Origin: Pseudomonas farsensis
GTDB taxonomy: Bacteria; Pseudomonadota; Gammaproteobacteria; Pseudomonadales; Pseudomonadaceae
NCBI RefSeq assembly: GCF_014268805.2
Contig: NZ_JABWRF020000005.1
Span: forward strand, 62,001 to 126,000
Length of the DNA stretch: 64,000 nucleotides
Direction of reading: 5' to 3'
A program made the translations under genes and the position numbers. Positions 17,462 to 25,067 of this stretch are shown in pieces; the stretch's first letter is position 1, and each line of letters begins with the position of its first letter. A model generated the notes under the pieces. That model was not told the origin of the DNA. It ran no database searches and saw nothing but the letters and a program-made list of their open reading frames with translations.

Positions 17462-20400
17462 TTGATCCCAGCTTTTGCGCAGGAACTCATCCGTATTCAC
17501 CGCGAGTGGACGTACGACTTTGATCGGCGGACGCTGCAACGCGGCATGGATTACGCAGAAGAAGGCCGCAGTGAGATCCTCTCGATCGACGACCTGGATA
17601 TCCGCGCGCAATGCCACGGCTCGGGCGGCCGTATCTATACCCAGCGGCTCATCCTAGACACCACCGAAGATGGCGTGACCTTCGAAGCCTCCTGTTCATG
17701 CCCGGTCGGTAATGGCTGCAAACACTGCGCGGCCGCGTTTTACCTGCTCGAACGCGGCCCCGATCGCCCCGAGGGCGTTCATGGCGACGAACCAGCCACT
17801 GTCACCGCCGGCGCGCCAAGTGCAGAACTGCCGCCAGAGCTTGCCAGTTGGGTAGAGACCCTCGGAGAGCCTCAAGCCCCGAGCGCCGAGCCCGGCAAAC
17901 GTAAAGGGCCAGCGCTTTACTACCTGGTTGACCTCGAGCAGGGTCGCTGGACGCTCAAAGCGCTCAAGGGCACCCGCCAGCCCGATGGCACGCTGAAATT
18001 TGCACGCCCGACCGCCTTGGCCGAGCTGATCTACTACCGCCCTCGTTACGTGACTGACGAAGACCTGCGCATTCTGCGCATGATCGACTCCCACCAGGAC
18101 AGCTACGGCGTGCCGGTGTTACGCCTGGAAGGCAAGCAAGGCGCTGAACTTTACGAGTACGCACTGGCAACCGACCGCCTGCTCTACGGCCCTGACCAGG
18201 TGCCAATTACCGCAGGCCCCGAGCAAAGTGCTGATTTTCGCTGGGTGCGCCTGGACAATGGCAGCTACCGCGGCGCCTGGCACCACGGCGACAGCAACGA
18301 CTGCCAGGCACTGCCACTGGAGCCGCTGTATTACGTCGACGCTGCTGCCGGGTTGAGCGGCAAGCTGCTGCACGACCTCGACCCGTTCATCGCCCGGCAG
18401 CTGGCCAGCGCACCTACCGTGCCCGAGCATCTGGTCATTCCGCTGAGCCACCGCCTCAACGCCCTGAACCGCCAGGTGCCCACGCCCACCACCGTGCGCA
18501 GCGAGCAACTGGACAACATTCTGCCCAGCGCCCGGCTGACCCTGGGCAGCGTCGAGTTCAGTGCCTACATGCCCAAGACCGGGCGCATGCAGCGGCAGAT
18601 GCAGCACCGCGCTGCCCTCGCCTTCGACTATGACGGCCTGCTGGCCAGCGGCAACAACGACAAGCCGCTGAGCCGCCTTAAAGGTGACGCCAGCCAGCGC
18701 ATCCGCCGCCAGCCCGAAGCCGAGCAGGCATTGCGCAAGGTGCTGCGCAGCTTCGGCTTCAAGCTTTCCACGAGGCAAAGCAAGGCGCTGCCGGACAGCG
18801 CTGGCGAAATGTTCCAGCTGGCCGATGACGAGGCCTGGCTACGCTTCGCCCGCGAGGGCCTGGCGCAGCTGCGCGAGGCCGGTTGGGCAGTCGATGTGCA
18901 CCGCGACTTTGCCTTCAATCTGCACGAGGTGGAGGACTGGTACGCCAGTATCGACGAAGCACCTGGCCATGAGTGGTTCGACCTGGAACTGGGCATCGTG
19001 GTCGATGGCCAGCGCCACAGCCTCTTGCCCATCGTGTTGCAATTGCTGCGCAGCAGCCCCGAACTGCTGCGCCCAAGCGAACTGGCCCGGCGCAGCGACG
19101 ACGAGCACCTGCTGATCGACCTCAACCGCGCCCGCCTAGACAGCCCCGCCCTGCGCGTTGCCCTGCCCTACGGGCGCATCAAGGCGGTGATGGGCACCCT
19201 CGGCGGGCTGTACCTTAACGACGCGGCTGCCGGCCCCAGCCTGCGCCTTGAGCGCGCCGACGCCGCGCGCCTGAACGACATCGCCGACCTGCCACTGCTG
19301 TGGGAGGGCGGCGCCCAGGTCCGCGACCTCGGTCGGCGCCTGCGCGATGCCCGCGACTTGCAGGTTGACCCGCCACAGGGCCTGAACGCGACCCTGCGCC
19401 CTTACCAGCAGCAGGGCCTTAACTGGCTGCAAGCCCTGCGCGAGATGGGCACCGGCGGCATCCTGGGTGACGACATGGGCCTGGGCAAGACGCTGCAGAC
19501 CCTCGCCCACCTGCTGCTGGAAAAACAATCCGGGCGCATGACCACGCCAGCCTTGGCAGTGATGCCCACCAGCCTTGTACCTAACTGGTTGGACGAAGCA
19601 CAGCGCTTCGCCCCCGGCTTGCGAGTACTGGCGCTACATGGCCCGGGGCGCAACAAGCATTTTGCCAACCTGGCCGACTACGACCTGGTATTGACCACCT
19701 ATGCCCTCGCCCCCCGCGACCTTGAACACCTCAAGGCACAGCCATGGCACCTGCTGGTGCTGGATGAGGCCCAGAACATCAAAAGCGCCACCAGCAAGGC
19801 TGCCCAGGCGGTGCGCGAGCTGCAGGCCAGCCAACGCCTGTGCCTGACCGGCACGCCGATGGAAAACAACCTGGGTGAGCTGTGGTCGCTGTTCCATTTC
19901 CTGATGCCCGGCTGGCTGGGTGACAGCAAGCGCTTCAACCAAGACTATCGCAACCCCATCGAACGCCACGGCGACACCGAACGCATGGCCCACCTGGCCA
20001 AGCGCATCCGCCCGTTCCTGCTGCGCCGTACCAAAGAGCAAGTGGCAACCGAGTTGCCGGCCAAGACCGAGATGATCCACTGGGTCGAGCTCAGCGACGC
20101 GCAGCGCGACACCTACGAAACAGTACGCGTAGCGATGGACAAGAAAGTGCGCGACGAACTGGCGCGCAACGGTGCGGCGCGCAGCCAGATCGTCATTCTT
20201 GATGCGCTGCTCAAGCTGCGCCAGGTGTGCTGTGACCTGCGCCTGGTCAAGGGCACCGAAGCCAAGGGCAGCTTTGCCGACAAGGGCAAGCTGGGGAGCC
20301 TGCTGGAGATGCTTGAGGAGCTGCTCAGCGAGGGCCGCCGGGTGCTGCTGTTCTCGCAGTTCACCTCGATGCTGGCGCTGATCGAGCAGGAACTGGTCAA

Positions 20401-20809
20401 GCGGGGGGTGCGCTACAGCCTGCTGACCGGCGACACGCGCGACCGCAGGGCGCCGGTGCAGCAGTTCCAGAATGGCGACAGCGAAGTGTTCCTGATCAGC
20501 CTCAAGGCGGGCGGCACCGGCCTGAACCTGACCGCCGCCGACACCGTGATCCACTATGACCCGTGGTGGAACCCAGCCAGCGAAAACCAGGCCACCGACC
20601 GCGCCTACCGTATTGGGCAGGACAAGCCGGTGTTCGTCTTCAAGCTGATTACCCGGGGCACGGTGGAGGAGAAGATCCAGCTGTTGCAGCAGGAGAAAGC
20701 GGCGCTCGCCGCCGGGCTGCTCGATGGCGGCACGGGCGGGCAATGGCGGCTGGGGGATGAAGAAATCGAGGCACTGTTCGCGCCCCTGCCCGGCAAACGC
20801 GGCCGTTGA
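17462..20809 (+). CDS. SNF2-family ATPase/helicase with N-terminal SWIM zinc finger
   Basis: 1115 aa. The SWIM finger is near residues 78-92 (CSCPVGNGCKHCAAAF, CxCx(n)CxH). The SNF2 core starts near 640: LRPYQQQGLNWLQ, Walker A GDDMGLGKTLQTL at about 669, DEAQ at about 769, LTGTPMENNLGELWSLFHFL, and the second lobe with LFSQFTSML, SLKAGGTGLNLTAADTVIHYDPWWNP and ATDRAYRIGQ. The start is TTG 17462, one base after the csiV stop, with GGAG 7 nt upstream; no better start exists near the N terminus. It is probably a DNA translocase acting on chromatin-like or transcription complexes; target unknown. Confidence 0.88.
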   Translation: MIPAFAQELIRIHREWTYDFDRRTLQRGMDYAEEGRSEILSIDDLDIRAQCHGSGGRIYTQRLILDTTEDGVTFEASCSCPVGNGCKHCAAAFYLLERGPDRPEGVHGDEPATVTAGAPSAELPPELASWVETLGEPQAPSAEPGKRKGPALYYLVDLEQGRWTLKALKGTRQPDGTLKFARPTALAELIYYRPRYVTDEDLRILRMIDSHQDSYGVPVLRLEGKQGAELYEYALATDRLLYGPDQVPITAGPEQSADFRWVRLDNGSYRGAWHHGDSNDCQALPLEPLYYVDAAAGLSGKLLHDLDPFIARQLASAPTVPEHLVIPLSHRLNALNRQVPTPTTVRSEQLDNILPSARLTLGSVEFSAYMPKTGRMQRQMQHRAALAFDYDGLLASGNNDKPLSRLKGDASQRIRRQPEAEQALRKVLRSFGFKLSTRQSKALPDSAGEMFQLADDEAWLRFAREGLAQLREAGWAVDVHRDFAFNLHEVEDWYASIDEAPGHEWFDLELGIVVDGQRHSLLPIVLQLLRSSPELLRPSELARRSDDEHLLIDLNRARLDSPALRVALPYGRIKAVMGTLGGLYLNDAAAGPSLRLERADAARLNDIADLPLLWEGGAQVRDLGRRLRDARDLQVDPPQGLNATLRPYQQQGLNWLQALREMGTGGILGDDMGLGKTLQTLAHLLLEKQSGRMTTPALAVMPTSLVPNWLDEAQRFAPGLRVLALHGPGRNKHFANLADYDLVLTTYALAPRDLEHLKAQPWHLLVLDEAQNIKSATSKAAQAVRELQASQRLCLTGTPMENNLGELWSLFHFLMPGWLGDSKRFNQDYRNPIERHGDTERMAHLAKRIRPFLLRRTKEQVATELPAKTEMIHWVELSDAQRDTYETVRVAMDKKVRDELARNGAARSQIVILDALLKLRQVCCDLRLVKGTEAKGSFADKGKLGSLLEMLEELLSEGRRVLLFSQFTSMLALIEQELVKRGVRYSLLTGDTRDRRAPVQQFQNGDSEVFLISLKAGGTGLNLTAADTVIHYDPWWNPASENQATDRAYRIGQDKPVFVFKLITRGTVEEKIQLLQQEKAALAAGLLDGGTGGQWRLGDEEIEALFAPLPGKRGR

Positions 20810-20852
20810 AGCCGCCACCTTCAGCCGGTCGGTTTAGGGGTTGGCTTGTTCC

Positions 20853-20958
20853 GGCCTCATCGCAGGCTGGCGCCAGCTCCCACAGGATCTGGGTCAGCCT
20901 ACAATATCGAGGCTGGACACAGTCACTGTGGGAGCTGGCGATAGCCTGCGATGAGGCC
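20853..20958. repeat. REP-type inverted pair (family B)
   Basis: GGCCTCATCGCAGGCT on the left is matched by AGCCTGCGATGAGGCC on the right, each joined to a GCCAGCTCCCACAG / CTGTGGGAGCTGGC-type element. It separates the convergent helicase and nagZ genes. A single copy of the same unit occurs at 50421-50456. Confidence 0.8.
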
Positions 20959-20963
20959 ACAGA

Positions 20964-21974
20964 TCAATCCAGCAACTGCGCGTCCTTCAACGCCCCCAGC
21001 GCTTCCAGCCAGCGCGGCTGTTGGCGGTAGTCGGTCGAGGCAAAACCCTGCGCGCGCATGCGCGCGATACGCGGCGATGGCGTGACGTTCATCCGCTGGG
21101 CCGCACTCAAGGCAAGCTCTGCCGCCGCCCGGTCATTGCATACCAGGCCCATGTCACAACCCGCGCTCAGTGCCGCCTCGATGCGGTTGGCGGCATCGCC
21201 GACCACATGGGCACCGGCCATCGACAGGTCGTCGCTGAAAATCACCCCATCAAAGCCCAACTCGCCACGCAGGATGCCCTGCAACCAACGGCGCGAGAAG
21301 CCAGCCGGCTGGTTATCTACCTGCGGGTAGATCACATGGGCCGGCATGACCGCCGCCAGCTGCCCGCTGAGCCGGGTGAATGGCACCAGGTCCGCAGCCC
21401 GCAACTGCTCCAGGCTTCGCTCATCTACCGGAATGGCCACATGCGAGTCGGCCTCGGCCCAGCCGTGGCCCGGGAAGTGTTTGCCACACGCGGCCATGCC
21501 TGCGGCGTTCATACCGCGAATGAAAGCGCCGGCAAGCTGCGTGGCGCGCTCGGGGTTGCCCTCGAAGGCCCGGCTGCCGACCACGGCGCTGCGCTGGTGA
21601 TCAAGGTCGAGCACCGGCGCGAAACTCAGGTCCAGGCCAGCGGCAATCACTTCGGTGGCCATGACCCAGCCACATTGCTCGGCCAGGTAGTCCGCGTTCG
21701 GGTTGTCGGCCAGGGCGCGCATGGCCGGCAGACGCACAAACCCCTGACGCAGCCGCTGCACGCGGCCGCCTTCCTGGTCGACGGCAAGGATAAGGTCGGG
21801 GCGGATGGCGCGGATCGATGCGCACAGCTCGCGCACCTGGCGCGGGCTGTCGATGTTGCGGGCAAAGATGATCAGGCCGGCTACTTCGGGCTGACGCAGC
21901 AGATGGCGGTCCTCGGCGGTCAGCCAGGTGCCGGCGATATCCACCATCAGGGAGCCTTGCAGGCTGACGGTCAT
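20964..21974 (-). CDS. nagZ: Beta-N-acetylhexosaminidase, glycoside hydrolase family 3
   Basis: 336 aa. It removes GlcNAc from GlcNAc-anhydroMur peptides in cytoplasmic peptidoglycan recycling. The GH3 markers are VDQEGGRVQRLR, CGKHFPGHGWAEADSHVA (catalytic His on the mobile loop) and VIFSDDLSMAGA with the nucleophile Asp. No signal peptide is seen, as expected for NagZ. It lies just downstream of psrA on the same strand, with a 32-nt gap, and may be read from the psrA promoter. Confidence 0.95.
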   Translation of the reverse strand: MTVSLQGSLMVDIAGTWLTAEDRHLLRQPEVAGLIIFARNIDSPRQVRELCASIRAIRPDLILAVDQEGGRVQRLRQGFVRLPAMRALADNPNADYLAEQCGWVMATEVIAAGLDLSFAPVLDLDHQRSAVVGSRAFEGNPERATQLAGAFIRGMNAAGMAACGKHFPGHGWAEADSHVAIPVDERSLEQLRAADLVPFTRLSGQLAAVMPAHVIYPQVDNQPAGFSRRWLQGILRGELGFDGVIFSDDLSMAGAHVVGDAANRIEAALSAGCDMGLVCNDRAAAELALSAAQRMNVTPSPRIARMRAQGFASTDYRQQPRWLEALGALKDAQLLD

Positions 21975-22006
21975 ACAGAATCCTTTATTGAATGTGCACG
22001 GAGTGC

Positions 22007-22711
22007 TCAGACTTTCGCCGGGGCGCCAGCCTTGCTGCGTGGGCGCAACTGCGCCGTGGCCATGGCCTGGTCGGTGACGCCGGTATCGGCGCGCATGCCC
22101 GCAGCCAGGAACGGCACCATCAGGCGCATTACCTGCTCGATGGAGGTATTGATGCCAAAATCGGTTTCAGCGATGGCGCGCAGCGCCTTGATGCCCGACA
22201 TGCTGAACGCCGCAGCGCCGAGCATGAAGTGCACGCGCCAGAACAGCTCCAGCGGCGGAATGCGCGGCGCGGCCTCATTGACCAGCAGCATGTAACGGCG
22301 GAACACCTTGCCGTACATGTCTTCGAGGTAGCGGCGCAGGTGCCCCTGGCTCTGACTGAAGGCCAAGCCCAGCAGGCGCATGAAGATCGACAGGTCGTTA
22401 TTGCTGCGCGGCTGCACCGCCAGCGCCTGATCGACCAGCATTTCCAGCAGTTCTTCAAGCGTTGCCTTTTGCTCAGGGCGCCCCTGGCGGCGCTCGAGCT
22501 CACGCTCAAGGCTTGCGCAGAACGGCCCGAGGAAACGGGAAAACACGGCCTGGATCAGGGCTTTCTTGGAACCGAAATGGTAGTTCACCGCCGCCAGGTT
22601 GACCCCGGCCTTGCTGGTGATGAGCCGCAACGAGGTTTCGGCGAAACCGCGCTCCGCGAACAGCTGCTCCGCCGCATCGAGGATGCGTTCTACGGTTTCC
22701 GATTGGGCCAT
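22007..22711 (-). CDS. psrA: TetR-family regulator PsrA
   Basis: 234 aa. The TetR DNA-binding domain is at the N terminus (ERILDAAEQLFAERGFAET, then NLAAVNYHFGSKKALIQAVF). The rest is the ligand/dimer domain with a long acyl-binding type helix set. In P. aeruginosa, PsrA senses long-chain fatty acids and controls its own gene, rpoS and beta-oxidation genes. The ATG at 22711 is chosen because two PsrA-type operators lie just upstream and the longer frame enters that region. Confidence 0.92.
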   Translation of the reverse strand: MAQSETVERILDAAEQLFAERGFAETSLRLITSKAGVNLAAVNYHFGSKKALIQAVFSRFLGPFCASLERELERRQGRPEQKATLEELLEMLVDQALAVQPRSNNDLSIFMRLLGLAFSQSQGHLRRYLEDMYGKVFRRYMLLVNEAAPRIPPLELFWRVHFMLGAAAFSMSGIKALRAIAETDFGINTSIEQVMRLMVPFLAAGMRADTGVTDQAMATAQLRPRSKAGAPAKV

Positions 22712-22726
22712 GAGTATTCCGCCTGA

Positions 22727-22753
22727 CAAACAGTTGTTTGAAACATACGTTTC
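22727..22753. promoter_or_regulatory. Two abutting PsrA operators
   Basis: CAAACAGTTGTTTG (22727-22740) and GAAACATACGTTTC (22740-22753) are two perfect palindromes sharing one base. Both fit the PsrA motif [C/G]AAAC-N4-GTTT[G/C] known from P. aeruginosa. They lie 16 nt upstream of the psrA start and imply autoregulation. Confidence 0.85.
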
Positions 22754-22879
22754 AGCTCTTCCCCTGTCAAGGTGCCCCTGACTGACCGGTCGCACATTTA
22801 AAAGCGCCAAGCGTGTAGCTGCAAGCGGCAAGATGCGGTGTTGTGTTACGGGCTGTGCTGCTTTCTTGCAGGTTGTGGC

Positions 22880-22907
22880 TTGCAGCTTGCCGCCCACTGT
22901 ATATAAT
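22880..22907 (+). promoter_or_regulatory. Sigma-70 promoter of lexA
   Basis: TTGCAG (22880-22885), 16-nt spacer and TATAAT (22902-22907). The -10 lies inside the first LexA box, as expected for a LexA-repressed promoter. Confidence 0.6.
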
Positions 22908-22912
22908 CCCAG
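22897..22912. promoter_or_regulatory. LexA (SOS) box 1 of lexA-sulA
   Basis: CTGTATATAATCCCAG fits CTG-N10-CAG and has the TATATA core of the gammaproteobacterial SOS box. It covers the lexA -10 element. Confidence 0.85.
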
Positions 22913-22915
22913 TCA

Positions 22916-22931
22916 CTGTATAAAAAGACAG
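22916..22931. promoter_or_regulatory. LexA (SOS) box 2 of lexA-sulA
   Basis: CTGTATAAAAAGACAG fits CTG-N10-CAG. It begins 19 bp from the start of box 1 and ends 11 nt before the lexA start codon. Confidence 0.85.
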
Positions 22932-22942
22932 AGCCCAAGCCC

Positions 22943-23551
22943 ATGCTGAAACTGACGCCACGCCAAGCCGAGATTTTGGCTTTCATCAAACGCTGCCTCG
23001 ACGACAACGGCTTCCCGCCTACTCGCGCCGAGATCGCCCAGGAGCTGGGCTTCAAGTCGCCCAATGCCGCCGAAGAGCACCTCAAGGCATTGGCTCGCAA
23101 GGGCGCCATCGAGATGACTCCAGGCGCATCGCGGGGCATCCGTATCCCTGGCCACGACGCCAAGGCCGAAGAAAGCGGCCTGCCCATCATTGGCCGCGTT
23201 GCCGCCGGTGCCCCCATCCTCGCCGAGCAGCACATCGAAGAGTCGTGCAACATCAACCCGGCGTTCTTCCATCCGCGCGCCGACTACCTGTTGCGCGTGC
23301 ACGGCATGAGCATGAAGGACATCGGCATTTTCGACGGCGACCTGCTTGCCGTCCATACCACCCGCGAGGCCCGCAATGGTCAGGTGGTGGTCGCCCGCAT
23401 CGGTGATGAAGTGACCGTCAAGCGCTTCCAGCGCGAAGGCAACAAGGTCTGGCTGATCGCCGAGAACCCAGAATTCGCCCCCATCGAAGTCGACCTGAAG
23501 GATCAGGAACTGGTGATCGAGGGCTTGAGCGTCGGCGTTCTGCGCCGCTGA
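22943..23551 (+). CDS. lexA: SOS repressor LexA
   Basis: 202 aa. The N-terminal winged helix begins MLKLTPRQAEILAFIKRCL. The self-cleavage site Ala-Gly is in VAAGAPILAEQ near residue 91, the catalytic Ser in HGMSMKDIGIFDGD and the Lys in VTVKRFQREG. RecA-ssDNA stimulates autocleavage. Two LexA boxes upstream show autoregulation. sulA follows after 13 nt in the same operon. The canonical box sequence marks this as the E. coli-like LexA (LexA1 type). Confidence 0.97.
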   Translation: MLKLTPRQAEILAFIKRCLDDNGFPPTRAEIAQELGFKSPNAAEEHLKALARKGAIEMTPGASRGIRIPGHDAKAEESGLPIIGRVAAGAPILAEQHIEESCNINPAFFHPRADYLLRVHGMSMKDIGIFDGDLLAVHTTREARNGQVVVARIGDEVTVKRFQREGNKVWLIAENPEFAPIEVDLKDQELVIEGLSVGVLRR

Positions 23552-23564
23552 TCCAGGAGGCGTC

Positions 23565-24041
23565 ATGCAGCCATTCATACAGCCCCAGCAGCAAGTCCAG
23601 CTACCCCTGTTCGAGGCGTTCCTTGCCCAGCCGGTACTGCCTGGCCTCAAAGCCAAACAAGCGCCACTCAAGGGCAACCAGCCCGAGCTGTTCAGCGAAC
23701 TGGCACTGCGCGGCGCCCCAGGGCACTGCCACAGCCTTCTGGCGCCGATCCTGCGCGAACTCAGCGAAGAAGACGACAACCGCTGGCTGGCCCTGATCGC
23801 CCCACCCGGCAGCCTCACTCAGGCTTGGCTGCGTGATGCCGGCCTTAATCGTGAGCGCATCCTGCTGCTGCAGCCGGGCAGCAACCAGACCCCACTGCAA
23901 CTGGCTTGCGAAGCACTGCGCCTTGGCCACAGCCACACCGTGGTCAGCTGGCTGGGCAACCTCAACCAGAGCACGCGCCAACAACTGTTGCGCGCTGCTG
24001 CGGCCGGAAACGCACAAAGCCTGAACATCCGCCTCGGCTGA
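23565..24041 (+). CDS. sulA: SOS cell-division inhibitor SulA
   Basis: 158 aa. SulA blocks FtsZ polymerisation during SOS. The family core is present: ELALRGAPGHCHSLLAPILREL, WLALIAPPGSLTQAWLRDAGL and the C-terminal VVSWLGNLNQSTRQQLLRAAAAG. It starts at ATG 23565 with AGGAGG upstream and lies directly after lexA, the usual Pseudomonas lexA-sulA operon. The last codons form the left arm of the terminator stem. Confidence 0.92.
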   Translation: MQPFIQPQQQVQLPLFEAFLAQPVLPGLKAKQAPLKGNQPELFSELALRGAPGHCHSLLAPILRELSEEDDNRWLALIAPPGSLTQAWLRDAGLNRERILLLQPGSNQTPLQLACEALRLGHSHTVVSWLGNLNQSTRQQLLRAAAAGNAQSLNIRLG

Positions 24042-24053
24042 TGTTCAGGCTTT
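24016..24053. terminator. Bidirectional terminator overlapping the end of sulA
   Basis: A 14-bp perfect stem, AAAGCCTGAACATC and GATGTTCAGGCTTT, encloses a 10-nt loop. The left arm lies inside the last sulA codons and the stop codon lies in the right arm. The T-run is short (TTTGCC). It also stands between sulA and the oppositely transcribed gene at 24092. Confidence 0.7.
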
Positions 24054-24091
24054 GCCTGTGAATAGCGGTTCGCCTTGCGGGCGTTGTGCCC

Positions 24092-24325
24092 TCAGTGAAG
24101 GACTCGCGGCCCTTCGTCACGCTCGAAATCACCTTCTACCAGACGCCCAGCCATCTGTACGCCGACGCTAAGCATGGCCTTGGCTACTTCAACGTGCTGG
24201 CCCTGCAGGAATACCTTGGCATCCTCGGAGAAATCCAGGGTTACCAGGGACCCTTCATCCTCGGCACGGCGCAACTCGATCCGGCCATCAGGCAACTCGA
24301 CAATTTCTAGAAAGGACGTTGACAT
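24092..24325 (-). CDS. Conserved small Pseudomonas protein, unknown function
   Basis: 77 aa, acidic, no signal peptide or membrane segment. It starts STSFLEIVELPDGRIELRRAE, followed by LVTLDFSEDAKVFLQGQHVEVAKAMLSVGVQMAG, a beta-hairpin then helix pattern. Its position after lexA-sulA and before a DUF6586-like gene matches, from memory, PA3009 in P. aeruginosa. No functional domain is recognised. Confidence 0.75.
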   Translation of the reverse strand: MSTSFLEIVELPDGRIELRRAEDEGSLVTLDFSEDAKVFLQGQHVEVAKAMLSVGVQMAGRLVEGDFERDEGPRVLH

Positions 24326-24377
24326 ATAGGGGCCTGCTTTTCACGAAAGGCCAGTAGTGTACCAGCCATGGTTACTA

Positions 24378-24899
24378 TCAGCACTCACTCAGCGCGTCGC
24401 GAAAGCGTCTCACCAAGCCTTTAAGATTTTCCCGCCAGGCTTGCAGCTCTGCGTGGGACAGCTCTAGCCGTTCGACTTCATCAAGATTCACCGCTTGAAT
24501 GAGCGGTTGGGTTACATCGGTTTTGGCGACCTTCCTGGCGACAGGCGGCTGGAACAATTCGGCATAAGCCTTGAGCAACTGCGCAAGCCAGGTTTGCGGG
24601 CTTCGAGCCAGTTCGACCATCTCGGCCATTTCCGGAATTGCCACGCTTCGTAGCATGTCATCCCCCAGCAGCAACTCAGCGCGCGCGGCCGAGGCCTGCG
24701 GCAAGCGGTAGAAACCGGCAATCTCGTGGCATAGCCCCAACAGCCCGCCATACAGGTGAAACAGCGCCGCTTCGCGCTCGGCCTGCACCAACCCTTGGGC
24801 GTTCATTGCACCACTGCTCGCAGCCTTGGCCATGGATTCCAGGGCAAGGCCTGCGAAGAACAGTTTCTGGTTGGTGCGGGTGTAGAGTTCCTGGGCCAT
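24378..24899 (-). CDS. Conserved hypothetical protein, probably DUF6586
   Basis: 173 aa, almost all alpha-helical: ELYTRTNQKLFFAGLALESM, an Ala-rich helix with EREAALFHLYGGLLGLCHEIAGFY, and a C-terminal amphipathic helix (LELSHAELQAWRENLKGLVR). No signal peptide or catalytic motif. It lies between the 77-aa gene and topA on the same strand, as PA3010 does in P. aeruginosa (memory). The DUF number is my recollection. Confidence 0.7.
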   Translation of the reverse strand: MAQELYTRTNQKLFFAGLALESMAKAASSGAMNAQGLVQAEREAALFHLYGGLLGLCHEIAGFYRLPQASAARAELLLGDDMLRSVAIPEMAEMVELARSPQTWLAQLLKAYAELFQPPVARKVAKTDVTQPLIQAVNLDEVERLELSHAELQAWRENLKGLVRRFRDALSEC

Positions 24900-24977
24900 T
24901 TTCGATGACTTCCCATGGGCAGCAAGGCGATGCTGCAGTTTCGGGGATTAACCGGCTTCACCGCAAGCACAAACGAC

Positions 24978-25042
24978 CGCGGGGCAAACCCGCCCCCACA
25001 GCATGCTGAAAGCTGCTTTTGTGGGAGCGGGCTTGCCCCGCG
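24978..25042. repeat. REP-type inverted pair (family C)
   Basis: CGCGGGGCAAACCCGC on the left pairs with GCGGGCTTGCCCCGCG on the right, with inner CCCACA/TGTGGG arms. It lies between the DUF6586-like gene and topA. This is the common TGTGGGAGCGGGCTTGCCC-type palindrome of pseudomonads. Confidence 0.75.
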
Positions 25043-25067
25043 ATGGGCCTGATGCCAAACGCCGAAA

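Noticed and set aside
13456..17490. 1344-codon open frame on the minus strand opposite mfd and csiV
   Set aside because: Antisense shadow of a high-GC gene. The composition is low complexity and rich in Gln, Ala, Gly and Val, and no known domain appears.
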